A DNA stretch of 37,117 bases from the NCBI GenBank assembly GCA_035552735.1, contig DASZKX010000193.1, positions 1 to 37,117 on the forward strand, written 5' to 3'. The translations under genes were made by a program, and so were the position numbers. This document shows positions 23,973 through 32,072 of this stretch, one piece after another. Origin of the DNA: VAZQ01 sp035552735 (GTDB lineage: Bacteria; Pseudomonadota; Alphaproteobacteria; Rhizobiales; Xanthobacteraceae). Numbering within the stretch: position 1 is the first letter of the stretch; each line of letters opens with the position of its first letter. The notes under the pieces were generated by a model that did not search any database, was not told the origin of the DNA, and was given only the letters and a program-made list of their open reading frames with translations.

Positions 23973-24734
23973 ATGATTGCAAACCAGAGAATTTGCGTGG
24001 TGCTGCCCGCTTACAATGCCGGGCGGACGCTCGAGGCGACATTCAAGGAAATCCCCGCCCAGGTGGTCGACGACGTCATCCTGGTCGATGACGCCAGCAC
24101 CGACGACACGTTGGAGGTGGCGAGGAAGCTCGGCATCTTCACCGTGGTGCATGCGACGAACAAGGGCTACGGCGCCAACCAGAAGACCTGCTACCACTTC
24201 GCGCTGGAACGGGGCGCCGACATCGTCATCATGCTGCATGCGGACTATCAGTACAGCCCGAAATTGGTGCTGCCGATGGCGTCCATGCTGAGCTCCGGAT
24301 TCTTCGACGTGGTCCTGGGCTCTCGCATCCTCGGCATCGGCGCGCTCGCCGGCGGTATGCCACTCTATAAATACGTCGCCAACCGGGCACTCACGCTCGT
24401 CCAGAACATCCTGCTCGGGCACAAGCTCTCGGAATATCATACCGGTTACCGGGGCTTCACCCGCTCGGTCCTCGAATCCCTTCCGCTCAAGCGCAATTCC
24501 GACGATTTCATCTTCGACAACCAGATGCTGGCGCAAGCCATCTACAAAGGGTACCGGATCGGCGAGGTTTCCTGCCCCACGAAATATTTCCCGGAAGCCT
24601 CCTCGATCAATTTCCGCCGCAGCGTCGTCTATGGATTGGGCGTGTTGTGCACCAGCATCAGCTTTCGGCTCGCCCGCTTCGGCTTCGAGCGGGGCACGAT
24701 ATTCGAGGGGCTGCTTCGACAGGAGACCCGATGA
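23973..24734 (+). CDS. GT2-family glycosyltransferase, dolichyl-phosphate mannosyltransferase-like
   Basis: A 253-residue GT-A enzyme. VVLPAYNAGRTLEATF opens the nucleotide-binding fold, ILVDDASTDDT carries the first acidic cluster and MLHADYQYSPK is the metal-binding motif of the DPM1/DPMS-like group; EYHTGYRGFTRSVL and DFIFDNQML follow. Likely transfers a sugar from a nucleotide donor to polyprenyl phosphate. I start at ATG 23973 (GGTGGA upstream) because the domain begins there. Its stop overlaps the next ATG as ATGA, linking it to a cytochrome b561 gene. Confidence 0.85.
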   Translation: MIANQRICVVLPAYNAGRTLEATFKEIPAQVVDDVILVDDASTDDTLEVARKLGIFTVVHATNKGYGANQKTCYHFALERGADIVIMLHADYQYSPKLVLPMASMLSSGFFDVVLGSRILGIGALAGGMPLYKYVANRALTLVQNILLGHKLSEYHTGYRGFTRSVLESLPLKRNSDDFIFDNQMLAQAIYKGYRIGEVSCPTKYFPEASSINFRRSVVYGLGVLCTSISFRLARFGFERGTIFEGLLRQETR

Positions 24735-25267
24735 CCGACGCAACTCCGGCCTACACGGTTACGGCCCGCACCCTCCATTGGGTCACCGCGAGCCTGGTCC
24801 TGTTCAACCTCCCGCTCGGCCTCGTCATTGCGAACAATTGGGGCGGTCCATTGCAGGATCAGCTATACGACCTGCACCGCTCGATCGGCGCGCTTGTTAT
24901 TCCTATCATCCTGGTGCGGGTCTTGTATCGGTTCGGGCACCCGCCCGCGCCGCTGCCCGATGACATCCCGGCGCTGCAGCAGCTCGCCGCCACCGCCACC
25001 CACTGGACGCTCTATGCGCTGCTGATCGTGCAGCCGTTCCTGGGCTGGATCGGCACCTCGGCCTATCCGGCCCGGATCGTCGTGTTTGGCCTGTTCGAGC
25101 TGCCGCCGATCTGGTCCGAGGACCGCGCCTTCTCCGACCGCGTGCTGTTCGTGCACAGCCTCGTCGGCCTGAGCATTGCCTGCCTGTTGGCCGCCCATAT
25201 CGGGGCCGCCCTGCATCACCATTTCGTTCGCCGAGACGGCATCCTCAGCCGCATGATCAGCGGTTGA
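24731..25267 (+). CDS. Cytochrome b561-family membrane protein
   Basis: A 178-residue four-helix membrane cytochrome. Histidines suited to bind two b hemes are in RTLHWVTASLVLFNLPLG, YDLHRSIGALV, VHSLVGLSIACLLAAHIGAALHHHF. Bacterial members move electrons between quinol and periplasmic acceptors or superoxide. Starts at ATG 24731, overlapping the glycosyltransferase stop (ATGA). Followed by 93 bases that hold the TetR promoter. Confidence 0.9.
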   Translation: MTDATPAYTVTARTLHWVTASLVLFNLPLGLVIANNWGGPLQDQLYDLHRSIGALVIPIILVRVLYRFGHPPAPLPDDIPALQQLAATATHWTLYALLIVQPFLGWIGTSAYPARIVVFGLFELPPIWSEDRAFSDRVLFVHSLVGLSIACLLAAHIGAALHHHFVRRDGILSRMISG

Positions 25268-25293
25268 AGGGGCGTGCGCCTGACACGAGCTTC

Positions 25294-25330
25294 TTGACAC
25301 GGAGCTTGTGACGAATTATAGATTTCGTCA
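25294..25330 (+). promoter_or_regulatory. Promoter and TetR operator of the tetR gene
   Basis: TTGACA (25294-25299), a 17-base spacer and TATAGA (25317-25322) form a strong sigma-70-type promoter. The inverted repeat TGACGAA-N8-TTCGTCA (25309-25330) covers its -10 box, so the regulator would block polymerase. The same 22-base arrangement recurs at 26012-26033. Confidence 0.85.
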
Positions 25331-25360
25331 GTCTTCACCGCTGGCAGCCTGAACCGCCCC

Positions 25361-25969
25361 ATGAACCCGCAAGTCCGAACCAAACCCGACGATACCCGCG
25401 CGCGGATCATGGAAACCGCGGAGGCCCTGTTCCGTCGGCTCGGCTTTGCCAAGACCACGGTGGCCGACATCGCGTCCGAATTGAGCATGTCGCCGGCCAA
25501 CGTCTACCGCTTCTTCGCCTCCAAGAATGCGATCGTGGAAGCGATCTGCAAGAGCTGCTTGTCGGAGGTCGAGGAGAAGGCCTGGACGGTCGCCCGCTCC
25601 AAAGCCTCGGCGGCGGACCGCATCGAGCACTTGATTCTCGAGATCCTCGCCTATCATAAGGAAAACCTGGTCACCGAGCATCGTGTGAACGAGCTGGTCG
25701 TGGCCGCCATCGAGGCCAGCTGGGATACCATCCGGGCGCACAAGCAGGTCATGCACAATGTGGCCGAGCTGATCCTGCGCGACGGCATCGCGGCCGGCGA
25801 GTTCGAGCCGGTCGATCCGCGCGAGACCGCCGAGCTGATCATGCGCTCCGTCGTCGTCTTCACGCACCCGCTCCTGGTCGGTCAATGCCTGGAAGAGGGT
25901 CAGGATGTCGAGACCGAGGCCCGGGCTTCGGTCCGCTTCCTGCTGCGCGCCATAACCCCCCGCCGTTGA
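25361..25969 (+). CDS. TetR-family transcriptional repressor of the adjacent RND pump
   Basis: A 202-residue TetR regulator. The HTH domain is at about residues 12-58: TRARIMETAEALFRRLGFAKTTVADIASELSMSPANVYRFFASKNAIVEAI. The remaining helical part would bind an effector and dimerise. The identical operator half-sites upstream of this gene and of the efflux operon mean it very likely represses both, being released by a pump substrate. ATG at 25361. Confidence 0.92.
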   Translation: MNPQVRTKPDDTRARIMETAEALFRRLGFAKTTVADIASELSMSPANVYRFFASKNAIVEAICKSCLSEVEEKAWTVARSKASAADRIEHLILEILAYHKENLVTEHRVNELVVAAIEASWDTIRAHKQVMHNVAELILRDGIAAGEFEPVDPRETAELIMRSVVVFTHPLLVGQCLEEGQDVETEARASVRFLLRAITPRR

Positions 25970-26011
25970 TCTCATGCCGAAACAACCCGATCCCGACCTT
26001 TGCCCCGATTG

Positions 26012-26033
26012 TGACGAAATACGACTTTCGTCA
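26012..26033 (+). promoter_or_regulatory. TetR operator of the RND efflux operon
   Basis: TGACGAAA-N6-TTTCGTCA, a perfect 8-base inverted repeat with the same total length (22 bases) and outer half-sites as the site at 25309-25330. It is 33 bases upstream of the membrane-fusion protein start. No clear -35/-10 pair was identified. Confidence 0.85.
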
Positions 26034-26065
26034 ATCATCACAAATAAGTGAAGGAGCGCCCGCCA

Positions 26066-27169
26066 ATGCTGTCTTCAACGCTCGTGCCGTCTCCGATCCG
26101 CACGCTCCGGATCCTTGCCGCCCTCGCGCTGCTGCCGCTGCTGGCGGCGTGCGGCGACCGCGCGACCTCCGCCACCCCCGAGGCCGCGCGCCCGGTGCAG
26201 ATCCAGCATGTCGCGTTCGTGCCGCAGACCAAGAGCCAAGAGTTCGTCGGCGTGGTGCGGGCGCGGCACGAGACCGATCTCGGCTTCCGGGTCGCCGGCA
26301 AGATCATGACCCGCACCGTCAATGTCGGCGATCGCGTGCGCTCCGGCGAGGTGGTGGCGCAGCTCGATCCGCAAGATCTCGATCTGCAGGTAGAGAGCGC
26401 GCAGGCCGAGCTCGCCGCCGCCACCTCGAATCTCGCCGACGCCGCGGCCGAGGAAGCGCGCTACGCCAACCTCAAGACCCGCGGCGCCGTCGCGATCGCC
26501 GACTATGATCACAAGAAGGCCGCCAAGGACGAGGCCGTGGGCCGCCTCGAGCGCGCGCGCCGCGCCCTCGACCTCGCCGACAATCAGCGCGCCTATGCGC
26601 AGCTCACGGTCGACGTCGACGGCGTGATCACCGCGACCCCGGCCGAGCCCGGCCAGGTGGTGGCACTGGGCCAGCCGGTGGCGCGGCTCGCGCATCACGG
26701 CGAGATGGAAGCCCTGGTGGCGCTGCCCGAGACCGCGCTCGGCGAGGCCCGCAACGCCGCCGCCACGGTCGAGCTGTGGTCCGATCCCGGCCACGGCTTC
26801 AAGGCCCATCTGCGCGAGCTCTCGCCGCAGGCCGATGCCACCACCCGCACCTATGCGGCGCGCTTCACCATCGAGGATCCCGACGACAGCATCGCGCTCG
26901 GCATGACCGCGACCGTGAAGCTCTCGCACCCCTCCTCCGCCCAGGTGGCCAAGCTGCCGCTCTCCGCCATCCTCAACCGCGGCACCGGCCCCTGCGTCTA
27001 TCGGGTCGACCGGACCGGCGCGCTCGAGCTGCAGCCGGTGACCGTCACGGCCTTCACCGAGAATGTGGCGCTGGTGAGCGCCGGCATCCAGGAGGGCGAC
27101 AGCGTCGTCACCCTCGGGGTGCAGAAGCTGGTCGCGGGCACGCAGGTCCGCGCCGTGGAAACGCAGTGA
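26066..27169 (+). CDS. RND efflux periplasmic adaptor (membrane fusion) lipoprotein
   Basis: A 367-residue adaptor. The N-terminus has a lipoprotein signal with LAAC lipobox (Cys 29). Then come a beta-barrel/lipoyl half (HETDLGFRVAGKIMTRTVNVGDRVRSGEVVAQLDPQDLDLQVESAQ), an alpha-helical hairpin (LAAATSNLADAAAEEARYANLKTRGAVAIADYDHKKAAKDEAVGRLERARRALDLADNQ), and the second lipoyl half (VDGVITATPAEPGQVVALGQPV). It joins the RND pump to an outer-membrane channel, absent from this operon. ATG 26066 follows AAGGAG; a GTG at 26048 is possible. 40 bases before the pump gene. Confidence 0.93.
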   Translation: MLSSTLVPSPIRTLRILAALALLPLLAACGDRATSATPEAARPVQIQHVAFVPQTKSQEFVGVVRARHETDLGFRVAGKIMTRTVNVGDRVRSGEVVAQLDPQDLDLQVESAQAELAAATSNLADAAAEEARYANLKTRGAVAIADYDHKKAAKDEAVGRLERARRALDLADNQRAYAQLTVDVDGVITATPAEPGQVVALGQPVARLAHHGEMEALVALPETALGEARNAAATVELWSDPGHGFKAHLRELSPQADATTRTYAARFTIEDPDDSIALGMTATVKLSHPSSAQVAKLPLSAILNRGTGPCVYRVDRTGALELQPVTVTAFTENVALVSAGIQEGDSVVTLGVQKLVAGTQVRAVETQ

Positions 27170-27209
27170 TTGCCGGCCGACGAACCGACGGGCTTTGGGA
27201 GGGCGAAGC

Positions 27210-30200
27210 ATGAAACAGTTCAACTTGTCGCAGTGGGCGATCACGCATCAGGCCCTGGTCCTGTTCATGATCCTGGTGCTCGGCGCCGCCGGTGCCTATT
27301 CCTATTTCAGCCTCGGGCGCGCCGAGGATCCCTCCTTCACCATCAAGACCATGGTGGTGAATGTCGGCTGGCCCGGCGCCACCGCGACCGAGATGCAGAC
27401 CCAGGTCGCCGACAAGATCGAGAAGAAGCTGCAGGAGCTGCCTTTTCTCGACCGCGTCGAGAGCTATTCGCAGCCCGGCGTCTCCTTCATCCAGGTCTTC
27501 CTGATCGACCAGACGCCGCCCGCCAAGGTGAAGGAGCTCTGGTACCAGGTCCGCAAGAAGGTCGGCGACATCAAGGGCGATCTGCCGGCCGGCGTCACCG
27601 GACCTAACTTCAACGACGAGTACGGCGACGTCTATTCGACCATCTACATGCTGTCCGCCGAAGGCCTGAGTTTCGCCGACCTCAAGGCCCACGCGGAGGA
27701 CATTCGGCAGCGGCTGCTGCGCGTTCCCGACGTCAACAAGGTCGACCTGATCGGCGAGCAGCCGCAGAAGATCTTCATCGAGCTCAGCCACGAGAAGCTG
27801 GCGATGCTCGGCATCACCCCGCAGCAGATCTTCGACGGCGTCGCCAAGCAGAACGCCGTCACCTCGGGCGGCTCGGTCGACACCGCGGCTGACCGCATCA
27901 ACCTGCGCGTGACCGGCGCCTTTTCCGGCGTGGACGCCATCGCGGCCGTGCCGGTGCAGGTGGACGGCCGCATCTTCCGGCTGGGCGACATCGCCACCGT
28001 CAAGCGCGGCTACCAGGATCCGCCGAGCTTCATCGTGCGCGAAGGCGGCAAGCCGGCGCTGGGCTTAGGCGTCTCCATGCAGGACGGCGCCAACCTGATC
28101 ACGCTCGGCGAAAACCTGAAAACCACCATGGCGGCCATTACGGCCGAGCTGCCGGTCGGCCTCGAGGTGACCCAGATCGCCGATCAGCCCAGCATCGTGG
28201 AGCGCTCGGTCTCCGAGTTCGTGGAGACCTTCGTCGAGGCGCTCGGCATCGTGCTGCTGGTCAGCTTTCTCTCGCTCGGCTGGCGCGCCGGCATCGTGGT
28301 GGCGCTGTCGGTCCCGCTGGTGCTGGCGATCGTGCTGACCATCATGTATGCGGCCGGCATCGACCTGCACCGCATCACGCTCGGCGCCCTCATCATCGCG
28401 CTCGGGCTCCTGGTCGACGACGCCATCATCACCATCGAGATGATGGTGGTGAAGATGGAGCAAGGCTTCGAGCGCAGTCGCGCCGCCACCTTCGCCTGGA
28501 CCTCGACCGCCTTCCCGATGCTGACCGGCACGCTGGTGACGGCGGCCGGCTTCCTGCCCGTGGGCTTCGCCAAGTCGAGCGCGGGTGAATACGCGGGCGG
28601 CATCTTCTGGATCGTGGGGCTCGCGCTCTTGGCCTCCTGGATCGTGGCGGTGCTGTTCACGCCTTATCTCGGTCTCAAGCTGCTGCCCGATCTCGCCAAG
28701 CCGGGCGCGCATGAAAATCCCGACGCCATCTACGACACGCGGCTCTACCGCACGCTGCGCCGCGTGATCGAGCTGGCGTTGCGCTGGCGCGTCACCGTCG
28801 TCGCCGTCACGGTTCTGATGTTCGTCGCTGCGGTGGCAAGCTTCGGCCTGGTGCAGCAGCAGTTCTTCCCGACCTCGACCCGCACCGAGCTGTTCTTCGA
28901 GCTGCGGCTGCCCGAAGGCACCGCCATCGGGGTCACCGACGCCGCCGCCCGCACCGCCGAAGAGATGCTGGCCGGCGATCCCGACATCGTCACCTACACG
29001 ACCTATGTGGGCCAGGGCTCGCCGCGCTTCTGGCTCGGCCTCAACCCGGTGCTGCCCAATCCGAATTTTGCCCAGGTCGTTATCGTGACGAAGGATCTGG
29101 CGGCACGCGAGCGCGTGAAGGCGCGGCTCGAGCGCGCGCTCGCCGCCGGCGCCCTGCCGCAGGCGCGCACGCGCGTCGACCGCTTCAACTTCGGCCCGCC
29201 GGTCGGCTTCCCGGTGCAGTTCCGTATCGTCGGGCCCGATCCCATGAAGGTGCGCGTCATCGCCGACCAGGTGCGCGCCGTCATGGCGCAAAACCCCAAG
29301 GTCATCGATCCGCATCTCAATTGGGGCGAGCAGGTCAAATCGATCCGCCTCGAGGTCGATCAGGATCGGGCCCGCGCGCTCGGCCTCACCCCGCAGGATA
29401 TCTCGCAGACGCTGCAGACGCTGCTCTCGGGCTTCACCGTGACGCAACTCCGCGAAGGCATCGAAAGCATCGACGTGGTCGCCCGCGCGGTCCCGGCCGA
29501 ACGGCTCGCGCTCGACCGCTTGCCCGGTCTCACCATCGCCACCAGCAACGGCGTCGCGGTGCCGCTCTCGCAGGTCGCGCGGCTGCATTACGAATACGAG
29601 GAGCCGATCCTGTGGCGGCGCAACCGCGACATCGTGCTGACCGCGCGCGCCGACATCGTCGACAACGTGCAGGCGCCCGACGTCACCAGCGAGATCCTGC
29701 CCAAGCTGCAAACCATCAAATCCGCCCTGCCCTACGGCTACCGCATCGAGACCGGCGGCTCGATCGAGGAGAGCGTCAAGGCCAACAGCGCGCTCGCCGC
29801 GGTGTTCCCCGTCATGGGCGTCGCCATGCTGGCGCTCTTGATGATCCAGCTGCAGAGCTTTTCCCGCCTCGCGCTGGTGTTCGTGACCGCGCCGCTTGGG
29901 CTCATCGGCGCGACCGGCGCGCTGCTGCTCTCCGGTCGTCCGTTCGGCTTCGTCGCGTTGCTCGGCCTCATCGCGCTCGCCGGCATGATCATGCGCAACA
30001 CCGTAATCCTGGTCGATCAGATCGACCGCGACATCGCGGCCGGCCGCGGCCGCTACCGCGCCGTCGTCGACGCCACGGTGCGCCGCGCCCGCCCGGTGGC
30101 GCTCACCGCCTTGGCCGCGATCCTCGGTATGGTCCCGCTCGCCGGCAGCCTGTTCTGGGGCCCGATGGCGATCACCATCATGGGCGGCCTGTTCGTGGCG

Positions 30201-30344
30201 ACAGTGCTGACACTTCTGGTCGTGCCGGCCCTCTACGCCCTGTGGTTCCGGGTGAAGGCCGACGAGCCCGCGGACACCGCCCGCCCCGCATTGCGCCATG
30301 AACCCGATTGGGAAGAGGCCCCGTTCGGAATCGCCGCCGAATAG
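27210..30344 (+). CDS. RND-family inner-membrane efflux transporter
   Basis: A full-length 1044-residue RND pump with the twofold repeat of TM1 plus periplasmic porter loop plus TM2-6. TM1 is about residues 14-33, the first loop runs to about 340, and TM4 carries the proton-relay pair D403-D404 (GLLVDDAIITIEMM). The second half starts around 525 (WRVTVVAVTVLMFVAAVASFG), and TM10-12 end near 1025. Closest to the hydrophobe/amphiphile exporter type rather than metal pumps. ATG 27210 has GGGAGGG upstream. Works with the adaptor at 26066; controlled by the TetR regulator. Confidence 0.95.
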   Translation: MKQFNLSQWAITHQALVLFMILVLGAAGAYSYFSLGRAEDPSFTIKTMVVNVGWPGATATEMQTQVADKIEKKLQELPFLDRVESYSQPGVSFIQVFLIDQTPPAKVKELWYQVRKKVGDIKGDLPAGVTGPNFNDEYGDVYSTIYMLSAEGLSFADLKAHAEDIRQRLLRVPDVNKVDLIGEQPQKIFIELSHEKLAMLGITPQQIFDGVAKQNAVTSGGSVDTAADRINLRVTGAFSGVDAIAAVPVQVDGRIFRLGDIATVKRGYQDPPSFIVREGGKPALGLGVSMQDGANLITLGENLKTTMAAITAELPVGLEVTQIADQPSIVERSVSEFVETFVEALGIVLLVSFLSLGWRAGIVVALSVPLVLAIVLTIMYAAGIDLHRITLGALIIALGLLVDDAIITIEMMVVKMEQGFERSRAATFAWTSTAFPMLTGTLVTAAGFLPVGFAKSSAGEYAGGIFWIVGLALLASWIVAVLFTPYLGLKLLPDLAKPGAHENPDAIYDTRLYRTLRRVIELALRWRVTVVAVTVLMFVAAVASFGLVQQQFFPTSTRTELFFELRLPEGTAIGVTDAAARTAEEMLAGDPDIVTYTTYVGQGSPRFWLGLNPVLPNPNFAQVVIVTKDLAARERVKARLERALAAGALPQARTRVDRFNFGPPVGFPVQFRIVGPDPMKVRVIADQVRAVMAQNPKVIDPHLNWGEQVKSIRLEVDQDRARALGLTPQDISQTLQTLLSGFTVTQLREGIESIDVVARAVPAERLALDRLPGLTIATSNGVAVPLSQVARLHYEYEEPILWRRNRDIVLTARADIVDNVQAPDVTSEILPKLQTIKSALPYGYRIETGGSIEESVKANSALAAVFPVMGVAMLALLMIQLQSFSRLALVFVTAPLGLIGATGALLLSGRPFGFVALLGLIALAGMIMRNTVILVDQIDRDIAAGRGRYRAVVDATVRRARPVALTALAAILGMVPLAGSLFWGPMAITIMGGLFVATVLTLLVVPALYALWFRVKADEPADTARPALRHEPDWEEAPFGIAAE

Positions 30345-30382
30345 GCCACGCAGCCCGCCAAGGCCGTGAAGGAGGATGCAAG

Positions 30383-30580
30383 ATGATCTCACTGGCAATC
30401 GGTCGACACAGCCGCAATCGCATAGGTTGGTGCACGCGCGAGCCGACCATCACGGAAATGCTGTCCGACTCCCTCGTCATGGCGATGATGAAGGCCGACG
30501 GCGTCGATCCGGTCGCGCTCGAAGCGCAGCTGCGCAGCGTGGCCCAAGGCGCGAGCACGGCGCGCTGTGACTGCCGCTAG
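30383..30580 (+). CDS. Small conserved alphaproteobacterial protein (65 aa)
   Basis: A 65-residue soluble protein with a very good ribosome site (AAGGAGG, seven bases before ATG 30383). The middle, REPTITEMLSDSLVMAMMKADGVDPVALEAQLRSVA, matches a short motif found in many rhizobial small proteins of unknown function (PTLxEMLSDPIVxAxMxADGVD). It follows the RND gene by 38 bases and is probably in the same transcript. A Cys pair ends the protein (CDCR). Confidence 0.8.
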   Translation: MISLAIGRHSRNRIGWCTREPTITEMLSDSLVMAMMKADGVDPVALEAQLRSVAQGASTARCDCR

Positions 30581-30639
30581 TGGCGAACCGATTGGGCCGA
30601 TTTCACTCCGATGCGCGGCGCCCTCCCACGCCGCGCCGC

Positions 30640-30683
30640 CGCCGGGCGGCTTCGCCCCTCCCCCCGCCGCAAGCCGCCCGGCG
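30640..30683 (+). terminator. Strong GC hairpin after the efflux operon
   Basis: A perfect 13-base stem (cgccgggcggctt / aagccgcccggcg) with an 18-base loop, followed by cgcttta. It has no real T-run, so it may act as a Rho-assisted terminator or 3' stabiliser for the operon ending at 30580. Confidence 0.6.
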
Positions 30684-30745
30684 CGCTTTATCCATTGCAA
30701 GCAGGCGCGAGCCGGCACACCGTCACCATCCGCTGATGCCTGCAG

Positions 30746-30776
30746 TATCCACAACGCGTGGATAATCGCGTATAGT
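30746..30776 (+). promoter_or_regulatory. Promoter and operator-like palindrome of the AbiEii-like pair
   Basis: A perfect 7-base inverted repeat tatccac-aacgc-gtggata (30746-30764) lies just before a -10-like TATAGT (30771-30776). The start codon at 30785 is only about eight bases downstream of that box, so the transcript would be nearly leaderless. AbiE-type systems are known to repress themselves through inverted repeats at their promoter. Confidence 0.65.
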
Positions 30777-30784
30777 GCGGCACG

Positions 30785-31489
30785 ATGATCAAACGCGAAC
30801 CGACCACCACCAGCGCGTCCACCACTTTCAAGCCTCGCCTTGATATCCTTCCCCCCGCGCAACTCCGCTTGTGGCCGGAGTTGTCAGACACCCCCGAGGA
30901 TTTCACGCTTTATGGCGGTACCGCGATTGCCCTGCGGCTTGGCCATCGACCATCAGCCGACTTCGATTTCTTTGCATCCACCACGTTCGTTCCGAACGCC
31001 CTGTTGCGGAAAGTGCCTTATCTAAAGGGAGCTACGGTGCGGCAGTCGGCTCCAGATAAACTGACCGTGACAGTCGATCGCGACGGCCCGGTCCAAGTGT
31101 CGTTCTTTGGTGGCCTCGGCCTCGGGCAAGTCGCATCGGCGGAAACAGCCATCGGATCAGGAATCAAGGCTGCGTCTCTCATGGACCTGGCAGGCTTCAA
31201 AGTGGCGGTCGTGACTCAACGCGCCGAGTTGAAGGACTATATCGACGTTCACGCGTTGCTGATGAAGGCAGATATTCCGCTCGCCGAGATGCTTGCCGCA
31301 GCAACCATTATCTACGGGACTGAGTTCAGTCCTTTGCTTTCGCTCAAAGCGCTGGCCTACCACCAAGATCCTGCGTTGGGCGAGCTTCCAATAGATGTGC
31401 GTCGGGACCTTACCACCGCTGTAAGGGCAGTTGATCCTCACCACCTTCCGCCACTCACGGCGCTCAGAAAGAGGCCGGACAGGTCATGA
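30785..31489 (+). CDS. AbiEii/AbiGii-type nucleotidyltransferase toxin-like protein
   Basis: A 234-residue protein of the DUF1814/AbiEii nucleotidyltransferase group. The signature is GGTAIALRLGHRPSADFDF: GGT at 44-46, metal-binding acids D59 and D61. FKVAVVTQRAELKDYIDVHALL is the conserved C-terminal motif with Lys and Asp. AbiEii transfers nucleotides onto RNA acceptors and is the toxin of type IV AbiE systems, some giving phage abortive infection. The following gene overlaps it by four bases (ATGA) and is a likely partner. ATG at 30785 has almost no leader. Confidence 0.85.
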   Translation: MIKREPTTTSASTTFKPRLDILPPAQLRLWPELSDTPEDFTLYGGTAIALRLGHRPSADFDFFASTTFVPNALLRKVPYLKGATVRQSAPDKLTVTVDRDGPVQVSFFGGLGLGQVASAETAIGSGIKAASLMDLAGFKVAVVTQRAELKDYIDVHALLMKADIPLAEMLAAATIIYGTEFSPLLSLKALAYHQDPALGELPIDVRRDLTTAVRAVDPHHLPPLTALRKRPDRS

Positions 31490-31776
31490 GGCCGCTTCCT
31501 CACAATGCCGATCTTCTCAGCCTGGCGCCTCGGGTGCTTTGGTTCGAGCCGCCTGAACGGGCACTGGCCGAACCGGTCCGCTTTCTCGCCTACGTCATGA
31601 CCTATGGGACACTCGAGGACCTCGCCGTGATCCGCCGCTACGTGCAAACGGAAGATTTTCGCGAGGCGCTCGAGCACGCACCGCCGGGCATCATGGACGA
31701 GCGATCCTGGGCCTATTGGAATGTGATGACCGGGCGCTATCCCGTGCCACCGATGCCGCGCCGCGTCATTCCGTAG
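31486..31776 (+). CDS. Small partner protein of the AbiEii-like gene
   Basis: A 96-residue soluble protein: PRVLWFEPPERALAEPVRFLAYVMTYGTLEDLAVIRRYV, then REALEHAPPGIMDERSWAYWNVMTGRYPVPPMPRRVIP. Small Trp-rich proteins of this type regularly neighbour AbiEii-like nucleotidyltransferases and are candidates for the antitoxin, though gene order is the reverse of the classical AbiEi-AbiEii. It has no winged-helix motif that I can see. Start ATG overlaps the preceding stop. Confidence 0.75.
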   Translation: MRPLPHNADLLSLAPRVLWFEPPERALAEPVRFLAYVMTYGTLEDLAVIRRYVQTEDFREALEHAPPGIMDERSWAYWNVMTGRYPVPPMPRRVIP

Positions 31777-31842
31777 ATTTTTTTTCGCCATTTCCGCTGC
31801 GAGCCGTTCTTTTCAGAAACCCCACAAACAAATCCACTCTGA

Positions 31843-31866
31843 CCCATTTTCCATCCCATTTTCCAT
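31843..31866. repeat. 12-base exact tandem duplication
   Basis: cccattttccat occurs twice head to tail in the 296-base gap before the UGSC-like gene. The rest of that gap holds no gene. Confidence 0.85.
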
Positions 31867-32040
31867 CGGATGTCCCCCCTGTAAGCCGCACAGCTTGCGG
31901 AAAGCTGGATGCTTCCTCCGCCGCAAAACTCCAACCCGGAGGGGTTTCTCTGCGGACCGTCGGGATCGCGCAACATACCTCGGGATCCGCGAACGGCGGG
32001 CCCCTCTTTTCGGTTTGCGCCGCGTCACATTTTGGATTAC

Positions 32041-32052
32041 ATTGGATCCAAT
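32041..32052 (+). promoter_or_regulatory. Candidate GntR operator before the UGSC-like operon
   Basis: attggatccaat is a perfect 12-base palindrome 20 bases before the ATG of the UGSC-like gene. Palindromes centred on TTGG-N-CCAA or TTG-N-CAA are typical of FCD-type GntR regulators, and one is encoded at the end of this operon. Function is inferred. Confidence 0.5.
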
Positions 32053-32072
32053 TGAATTCGAGGAGTTTGAGG

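Noticed and set aside
28065..30398. Very long minus-strand open frame antisense to the RND pump (777 codons)
   Set aside because: It mirrors the strongly conserved RND gene; composition is His/Arg/Gly-rich with no domain, as expected of the antisense frame in high-GC DNA.
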